Below are positions 58,936-64,000 of a DNA stretch of 64,000 nt, one piece after another. Within the stretch, counting starts at the first letter, position 1; each line of letters starts with the position of its first letter. The position numbers were made by a program, and so were the translations under genes. This stretch comes from Actinospineispora spinosispora DSM 44797 (GTDB lineage Bacteria; Actinomycetota; Actinomycetes; Mycobacteriales; Pseudonocardiaceae): contig NZ_KE386836.1 of the NCBI RefSeq assembly GCF_000429025.1, forward strand, positions 1 to 64,000, in the 5' to 3' direction. A model generated the notes under the pieces. That model did no database searches and was not told the origin of the DNA. It saw only the letters and a program-made list of their open reading frames with translations.

Positions 58936-58995
58936 CGAGTCGGTCGTCTCAGCACACCGAGTCGGGGCTTTCAGCACCCGCGAGCCGGGTGGCCT
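58936..58995. repeat. 22-bp repeats at the 3' end of the CbiX-ferredoxin gene
   Basis: CGAGTC occurs at 58936-58941 and 58958-58963, exactly 22 bp apart; a third, slightly altered unit (CGAGCC at 58981-58986) follows. On the minus strand the units read GACTCGCGGGG, GACTCGGTGTGCTGA and GGCTCGCGGGTGCTGAAAG. The last units encode the end of the gene and its stop codon. Confidence 0.8.
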
Positions 58996-59617
58996 CGGCC
59001 GCATCCACCTGTTGGTGCCAGTGGCCGCCGGGATTCTCGACGACCAGCGGCCCGAGGTTGCACGGCCCGACGCAGCCCATCGGTGTCACGAGGGTGCCCG
59101 TCCCCCTAGCAGCCTTCGCCAATGCGCGGTGGGTGTCGCCGGCGCCGTACACGGTGCAGCGGGGGCCCCGGCAGACCAGCAGGTGGCGGTCGTGCTCGGG
59201 CAGCACCGACCAGGCCGGGCTGCGGAACGCCGAGGGACTGGCGGTCACCGGTGCCGTGTCCGCCTTCGCCAGGTTCACCACCAGATCAGCAAGCGCGGGG
59301 GTGTCCAGCGCTGCCTGATCGATCTCCGTGGCAACCGGGCCTCGAGTCTCGCGCCAGTTCGCCACCGCACGGGCGGTCCACTGGGTCAGATAACCGTCGG
59401 GAGGCACCGCGAGCGGGAGAACGGTGACCCGCACAGCGCCCCGGGTCACGGCATCGTCGAGAACCTCATGGATCGACGGCTGCTGCTGGTCGAGATAACC
59501 GACTCGCACGACGTCTGGTACGCGCGCCGCCACCAGGTCGGCCAGCTCGGTGAGCGCCCGCGTGTCCAGCCCCGCGGGGGTCGGGCGTGCCACGAGCAGG
59601 AGCCACCGATCCGACAT
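58949..59617 (-). CDS. CbiX-like chelatase domain fused to [2Fe-2S] ferredoxin
   Basis: 222 residues. The N-terminal part (about 1-130) resembles CbiX/sirohydrochlorin chelatase modules (LLLVARPTPAGLDTRALTEL). The C-terminal part (about 135-222) is a thioredoxin-like [2Fe-2S] ferredoxin, with cysteines in LLVCRGPRCTVYGAG and MGCVGPCNLGPLVV. A metal-insertion role for tetrapyrroles is possible. The start at 59617 (MSDRWLLL) excludes an upstream open frame that is just repeat DNA. The last residues, LAGAESPDSVC, and the stop come from the 22-bp repeat. Confidence 0.8.
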   Translation of the reverse strand: MSDRWLLLVARPTPAGLDTRALTELADLVAARVPDVVRVGYLDQQQPSIHEVLDDAVTRGAVRVTVLPLAVPPDGYLTQWTARAVANWRETRGPVATEIDQAALDTPALADLVVNLAKADTAPVTASPSAFRSPAWSVLPEHDRHLLVCRGPRCTVYGAGDTHRALAKAARGTGTLVTPMGCVGPCNLGPLVVENPGGHWHQQVDAAEATRLAGAESPDSVC

Positions 59618-59654
59618 CCACAGTCCTCCAGTGCACGGGCGGACCGAAATCCGC

Positions 59655-59800
59655 GACTCGCCCTGCCAAATCTCCCGACTCGCCCTGCTGAAAACCCCGA
59701 CTCGCGGTGCTGAAAACCCCGACTCGCGGTGCTGGGGTGCCCGACTCGCGGGGGAGGGGTGACCCTCGACCGCGAGTCGGGCACGTTGGCACACCGAGTC
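59655..59800. repeat. 22-bp tandem GACTCG array, with inverted units
   Basis: GACTCG begins at 59655, 59677, 59699, 59721 and 59743: five units with an exact 22-bp period, the typical unit being GACTCGCGGTGCTGAAAA plus CCCC. Two units in the opposite orientation follow (CGAGTC at 59773 and 59795, again 22 bp apart), so tandem and inverted repeats are combined. The units abut each other with no spacers, so this is not CRISPR. It fills the gap between the CbiX-ferredoxin and pyc genes. Confidence 0.85.
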
Positions 59801-59826
59801 GAGGTTTCAGCACACGGAGGTGGGGA

Positions 59827-62800
59827 TCAGGCCAGTTCTAGCAGTAGGTCTCCGCCCTCCACCTGCTGGACGTTGCCGATGGCGAGGCGGGAGACGGTGC
59901 CCTCCTTCGGGACCGTGATGCCGGCCTCCATCTTCATCGCCTCGATCGTCGCGACCGTCTGACCGGCCGTGACCTTGTCCCCCTCGGCGACCGACAGCGT
60001 CACGACACCGGCGAACGGCGCGGCGACGTGCCGATGGTTGTTCTTGTCCGCCTTCTCCGCTGCCTTGACGTTCGTGGTGACCGAGTGGTCCCGCACCTGT
60101 ACCGGACGTAGCTGCCCGTTGAGCGTCGCCATGACCGTGCGGTACCCGCGCTCGTCCGGCTCGGAGATCGCCTCCAGCCCGATGAGCAGGGTGACGCCGG
60201 GCTCCAGCGACACCTCGTGCTCCACATCGGGTTCGAGGCCGTAGAAGTAGTCCTTCGTCGCCAACACCGACGTGTCACCGAACGATGCGCGGTGCTGCTG
60301 GAACTCCGAGGTCGGCGCGGGGAACAACAGCCGGTTGAGCGTCGCCCGGGGCTGGTCGCGCAGTCCCCGCCGGTCCTCGATGGTCAGCTCGGCAGTGTTC
60401 TTGGCCGGCGAACGACCTTCGAGGGCCTTCGACCGGAACGGCTCCGGCCAGCCGCCGGGCGGGTCACCCAGCTCGCCGCGCAGGAAGCCGATGACCGAGT
60501 CGGGCACGTCGAACCGGCCGGGGTCGGCCTCGAAATCCTTCGGGTCGACGTCGGCGCCGACCAGGTGCAGCGCCAGGTCGCCGACGACCTTCGACGACGG
60601 GGTCACCTTCACCAGGTGGCCGAGCATGCGGTCGGCGGCGGCGTAGCAGTCCTCGATCTTCTCGAACCGGTCGCCGAGGCCCAGCGCGATGGCCTGCTGG
60701 CGCAGGTTGGACAGCTGCCCGCCGGGGATCTCGTGGTGGTACACCCGCCCGGTCGGCGAGGACAGCCCGGACTCGAACGGCGCGTACACCTTGCGCACCG
60801 CCTCCCAGTACGGCTCCAGGTCGCACACCGCCTGCAGGCTCAGACCGGTGTCGCGCTCGGTGTGGTCGGTACCCGCGACCAGCGCGGACAGCGAGGGCTG
60901 CGACGTGGTGCCCGCCATCGATGCCACGGCGGCGTCCACCGCGTCGACACCCGCGTCGATCGCCGCGAGCAGCGTGGCGAGCTGGCCACCGGCGGTGTCG
61001 TGGGTGTGCAGATGCACCGGCAGGTCGAACCGCTCCCGCAGCGCCGTCACCAACGTGCGCGCGGCGGGCGGGCGCAGCAGCCCGGCCATGTCCTTGATCG
61101 CCAGCACGTGCGCACCCGCGTCGACGATCTGCTCGGCGAGGCGCAGGTAGTAGTCCAGCGTGTAGAGCTTCTCCGACGGGTCGGACAGGTCGGCGGTGTA
61201 GCACAGCGCGACCTCGGCGACCGCCGTCCCGGTGCCCCGCACCGCGTCGATCGCGGGGCGCATCTGGGACACGTCGTTGAGCGCGTCGAAGATCCGGAAG
61301 ATGTCCATTCCGGTGGACGCGGCCTCGGCGACGAACGCGTTCGTGACCTCGACCGGGTACGGCGTGTAACCGACGGTGTTGCGGCCGCGCAGCAGCATCT
61401 GCAGACACAGGTTCGGCGCGGCCTCCCGCAGCGCGGCGAGCCGCTGCCACGGGTCCTCGGCAAGGAACCGCAGTGCGACGTCGTACGTCGCGCCGCCCCA
61501 GCATTCCAGCGACAGCAGCTCGGGCGCCATCCGTGCGACGTGCGGCGCGACCGCCAGCAGGTCCCGGGTGCGGACCCGGGTGGCGAGCAGCGACTGGTGT
61601 GCGTCGCGGAACGTGGTGTCGGTGACCGCGACCCGGGTCTGCTCGCGCAGCCGGGCCGCGAATCCCTCCGGTCCCAGCTCGGCCAGCAGCTGCCGGGATC
61701 CGTCCGGCGCGGGTGTGCGCAGGTCGAGGGTCGGCAGCTTCTCCGACGGGTCCACCGCGGTCGGGCGCGGCCCGTGCGGCTGGTTGACCGTCGTCTCCGC
61801 GAGGTAGGTCAGGACGCGGGTGCCCCGGTCGGCGGATTGGCGCGCGGTGAGCAGCTGCGGGCGCTCCTCGATGAACGCCGTGGTGACCCGGCCGGCCTGG
61901 AAGTCGGCATCCGCGAGCACCGCCTGCAGGAACGGGATGTTCGTGGAGACGCCCCGGATACGGAACTCGGCGACCGCGCGGCGCGCCCGGCGCACCGCGG
62001 TCGGGAAGTCCCGGCCCCGGCAGGTGAGCTTCGCCAGCATCGAGTCGAAGTGTGCGCTGACCTCGGCACCGGTGTGCACGGTCCCGCCGTCGAGCCGGAC
62101 GCCGGAGCCGCCGGGGGACCGGTAGGTGGAGATCACCCCGGTGTCCGGGCGGAACCCGTTGGCCGGGTCCTCTGTGGTGATCCGGCACTGCAGCGCGGCG
62201 CCGTGCAACACGATCGACTCCTGCGACAGCCCCAGGTCGGCGAGGGTCTCACCGGACGCGATGCGCAGCTGGGAGCCGACCAGATCGACGTCGGTGACCT
62301 CCTCGGTGACCGTGTGCTCGACCTGGATGCGCGGGTTCATCTCGATGAACACGTGCTTGCCGGACGTGTCGAGGAGGAACTCGACGGTGCCCGCGTTGCG
62401 GTAGCCGATCGACCGGGCGAACGCCACGGCGTCGGCGCAGATGCGTTCCCGCAGCTCGGGGTCGAGGTTCGGGGCGGGAGCGATCTCGATGACCTTCTGG
62501 TGGCGGCGCTGCAGCGAACAGTCCCGCTCGAACAGGTGCACCGTCTCGCCGGTGCCGTCGGCCAGGATCTGCACCTCGATGTGGCGTGGGTCCACGACCG
62601 CCTGCTCGAGGAACATCCGCCCGTCGCCGAACGCCGACTCGGCCTCGCGCATCGCGGCCTCGATGGCCTCGCGCAGTGCCGACGCGGACTCGACCCGGCG
62701 CATGCCCCGGCCGCCACCACCGGCGACGGCTTTGACGAAGATCGGGAACCCGATCTCCTGTGCGCTCGTGACCAGCTCGTCCACGTCGTCGGTCGCCTCG

Positions 62801-63204
62801 GTCGAGGCCAGCACCGGAATGCCCGCCTCGCGTGCCGCCGCGATCGCCCGCGCCTTGTTCCCGGTCAGGTGCAGTACCTCGGCGGGCGGCCCGACGAACG
62901 TGATGCCGGCCTCGGCACAAGCCTCGGCCAGGTCCGGGTTCTCGGACAGGAAGCCGTAGCCCGGGTACACCGCGTCGGCGCCCGCGCGTTGTGCGGCGGA
63001 GACGATCTCGGAGACCGACAGATATGCCCGGACCGGGTGGCCGGGCTCGCCGATCTGGTACGACTCGTCGGCCTTCAGGCGGTGCAGCGAGTTGCGGTCC
63101 TCGTGCGGAAACACCGCAACCGTGCCGATCCCCAGCTCGTACGCGGCACGGAACGCGCGGATCGCGATCTCGCCCCGGTTCGCGACCAACAGTTTCCGGA
63201 ACAT
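59827..63204 (-). CDS. pyc: Pyruvate carboxylase
   Basis: 1125 residues, normal for the single-chain enzyme. Biotin carboxylase/ATP-grasp (about 1-460) begins LLVANRGEIAIRAFRAAYEL; the carboxyltransferase barrel (about 540-830) follows, starting VAVTDTTFRDAHQSLLATR. The biotinyl domain ends the protein with the biotinylated lysine in TIEAMKMEAG. It carboxylates pyruvate to oxaloacetate for anaplerosis. ATG at 63204 is preceded by GAGGAGAAGC. It lies 58 bp downstream of the RamB/ScfR-type regulator gene, and carbon-source control of pyc by that regulator is possible. Confidence 0.97.
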   Translation of the reverse strand: MFRKLLVANRGEIAIRAFRAAYELGIGTVAVFPHEDRNSLHRLKADESYQIGEPGHPVRAYLSVSEIVSAAQRAGADAVYPGYGFLSENPDLAEACAEAGITFVGPPAEVLHLTGNKARAIAAAREAGIPVLASTEATDDVDELVTSAQEIGFPIFVKAVAGGGGRGMRRVESASALREAIEAAMREAESAFGDGRMFLEQAVVDPRHIEVQILADGTGETVHLFERDCSLQRRHQKVIEIAPAPNLDPELRERICADAVAFARSIGYRNAGTVEFLLDTSGKHVFIEMNPRIQVEHTVTEEVTDVDLVGSQLRIASGETLADLGLSQESIVLHGAALQCRITTEDPANGFRPDTGVISTYRSPGGSGVRLDGGTVHTGAEVSAHFDSMLAKLTCRGRDFPTAVRRARRAVAEFRIRGVSTNIPFLQAVLADADFQAGRVTTAFIEERPQLLTARQSADRGTRVLTYLAETTVNQPHGPRPTAVDPSEKLPTLDLRTPAPDGSRQLLAELGPEGFAARLREQTRVAVTDTTFRDAHQSLLATRVRTRDLLAVAPHVARMAPELLSLECWGGATYDVALRFLAEDPWQRLAALREAAPNLCLQMLLRGRNTVGYTPYPVEVTNAFVAEAASTGMDIFRIFDALNDVSQMRPAIDAVRGTGTAVAEVALCYTADLSDPSEKLYTLDYYLRLAEQIVDAGAHVLAIKDMAGLLRPPAARTLVTALRERFDLPVHLHTHDTAGGQLATLLAAIDAGVDAVDAAVASMAGTTSQPSLSALVAGTDHTERDTGLSLQAVCDLEPYWEAVRKVYAPFESGLSSPTGRVYHHEIPGGQLSNLRQQAIALGLGDRFEKIEDCYAAADRMLGHLVKVTPSSKVVGDLALHLVGADVDPKDFEADPGRFDVPDSVIGFLRGELGDPPGGWPEPFRSKALEGRSPAKNTAELTIEDRRGLRDQPRATLNRLLFPAPTSEFQQHRASFGDTSVLATKDYFYGLEPDVEHEVSLEPGVTLLIGLEAISEPDERGYRTVMATLNGQLRPVQVRDHSVTTNVKAAEKADKNNHRHVAAPFAGVVTLSVAEGDKVTAGQTVATIEAMKMEAGITVPKEGTVSRLAIGNVQQVEGGDLLLELA

Positions 63205-63262
63205 GCTTCTCCTCAGGGTGTACACGGGTTCGGGAAGCGGCGGCGATTCCCTGGCGATCAGG

Positions 63263-64000
63263 TCAAGCGGTGGTGGGATAGGGCACGAACGTCCCTCGGT
63301 CTTCGCGAATCGCGAGCTCGCGCCCGATGCGGGGGAAAGCGCGCTGTGCGCAGGAATCGCGTTCGCATACCCGACAGCCTGCACCGATGGGCGTCGCCGC
63401 GCTGGGGTCATCCAGGTTCAGGCCCGCCGAATAGACCAGCCGGCCCGCGTGTCGCAGCTCGCAGCCCAGCGCGATGGCGAACGTCTTGCCCGGCGTGCCC
63501 CACTGGCCACGGCCCCGGGTGACCGAGCGGGCGACCCACAGGTAGCGGGCGCCATCGGGCATCACCGCGACCTGCACGTGCACCGTTCCGGGGGAGGAGA
63601 ACGCCTGGTAGACGTTCCACAGCGGGCACGTGCCGCCGCCCCGGGAGAAGTGGAAGCCGGTCGCGGACTGGCGCTTGGACATGTTGCCGGCGCGGTCCAC
63701 CCGCACGAAGGAGAACGGAACGCCGGGCGCCGAGGGACGCTGCAGCGTGGACAGCCGGTGCGCGATCGTCTCGAACCCCATCGCGAAGTGGTCGGCCAGC
63801 CGTTCGATGTCGTAGCGGAAGTTCTCGGCGGTGCGCTGGAACTCCCCGTACGGCAGCACCAGCGCCGCGGCGAAGTAGTTCGCCAGCCCGATCCGCACGA
63901 GCCGATGCGTTGTCGCGTCGAGCTGACCGGCCGAGTCGGCGACCTCCTCGATCAGCTCGTCGTGCTCGAGGTAGCCGAGCTGGGTGGCCATCCGGAACGC
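63263..64000 (-). CDS. RamB/ScfR-type short-chain fatty acyl regulator (C-terminal part)
   Basis: The C-terminal 245 or so residues of a longer regulator; the frame stays open to the window edge (AFRMATQLG), so the N-terminal HTH lies outside. The visible part has the ImmA/IrrE-like and C-terminal Cys-containing regions of the RamB/ScfR family (IGLANYFAAALVLPYGEF, GCRVCERDSCAQRAFP). Relatives repress acetate and propionate metabolism genes in response to carbon supply. Upstream of pyc on the same strand. Confidence 0.85.
   Translation of the reverse strand, partial: AFRMATQLGYLEHDELIEEVADSAGQLDATTHRLVRIGLANYFAAALVLPYGEFQRTAENFRYDIERLADHFAMGFETIAHRLSTLQRPSAPGVPFSFVRVDRAGNMSKRQSATGFHFSRGGGTCPLWNVYQAFSSPGTVHVQVAVMPDGARYLWVARSVTRGRGQWGTPGKTFAIALGCELRHAGRLVYSAGLNLDDPSAATPIGAGCRVCERDSCAQRAFPRIGRELAIREDRGTFVPYPTTA

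Noticed and set aside
59655-59800. CRISPR array
   Set aside because: The units are 22 bp and abut directly, so there are no unique spacers. Part of the units are inverted and no cas gene is in the window.
60217-63522. Very long open frame on the plus strand opposite pyc (about 1100 codons)
   Set aside because: High-GC codon bias on the pyc strand keeps the complementary frame free of stops. Its translation is Arg/Gly/Val-rich low-complexity sequence with no domain, while pyc is unmistakable.

Overview
The window is high-GC DNA with the hallmarks of a filamentous actinomycete, most likely a member of the Pseudonocardiaceae (Amycolatopsis-like). Supporting signs are the dnaK-grpE-dnaJ-hspR operon with HAIR operators, a RamB/ScfR-type regulator, a pyruvate carboxylase, DUF3556 membrane proteins, frequent GTG/TTG starts, and many ATGA or TGATG translational couplings. 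The family assignment is an inference from gene content and style. I saw no rRNA, tRNA, CRISPR array, insertion sequence or prophage.

Layout. 0-10 kb: a CGNR zinc-finger regulator divergent from an epoxide hydrolase; a quinone oxidoreductase; two GNAT acetyltransferases ahead of a Rip1-type M50 protease; an aldo/keto reductase and MerR regulator divergent from an MFS exporter; an NTF2-like protein and an orphan MT-A70 adenine methyltransferase. 10-20 kb: a small HTH protein, an HD-domain protein, an L-lactate permease, a secreted or anchored Pro/Gly/Leu repeat protein, an MFS/LysR divergent pair, a second quinone oxidoreductase under a MerR-like dyad, a CsaA-like tRNA-binding protein and a succinate-semialdehyde-type dehydrogenase. 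19.5-25.7 kb: aldo/keto reductase plus IclR regulator divergent from dhaK-dhaL-dhaM, where DhaM is fused to HPr and a complete enzyme I. 26-32 kb: LysR/epimerase divergent from a pyruvate oxidase-type ThDP enzyme, an AlkD-like protein, an APH-like kinase and a membrane protein. 32-40 kb: a polyol or sugar-acid utilisation operon (polyol permease fused to a HAD domain, two FGGY kinases, histidine phosphatase, 2-hydroxyacid dehydrogenase) divergent from its DeoR regulator. 40-50 kb: a PucR regulator, an FAD-dependent desaturase-like enzyme, and a tandem array of three intact plus one decayed DUF3556 membrane-protein genes. 50-54.5 kb: a DUF1508 protein, a DUF1772 protein, a TetR-controlled three-gene operon and an FAD monooxygenase-like protein. 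54.6-64 kb: the HspR heat-shock operon, a CbiX-ferredoxin fusion, pyruvate carboxylase and the C-terminal part of a RamB/ScfR-type regulator.

The strongest candidates for undescribed biology are three. First, every member of the DUF3556 array, including the decayed one, has a copy of the same 17-bp inverted-repeat operator upstream, so the array looks like a small dedicated regulon. Second, a roughly 210-bp structured element occurs twice, 32 kb apart, in the same orientation and 18-30 nt upstream of two unrelated genes, with conserved hairpins and a wobble-preserving substitution; this could be a cis-acting RNA or a mobile hairpin element. Third, an intergenic palindrome system sits at most convergent gene junctions and shares modular end, core and side-hairpin sequences. 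A 22-bp repeat family also flanks, and has rewritten the 3' end of, the CbiX-ferredoxin gene.
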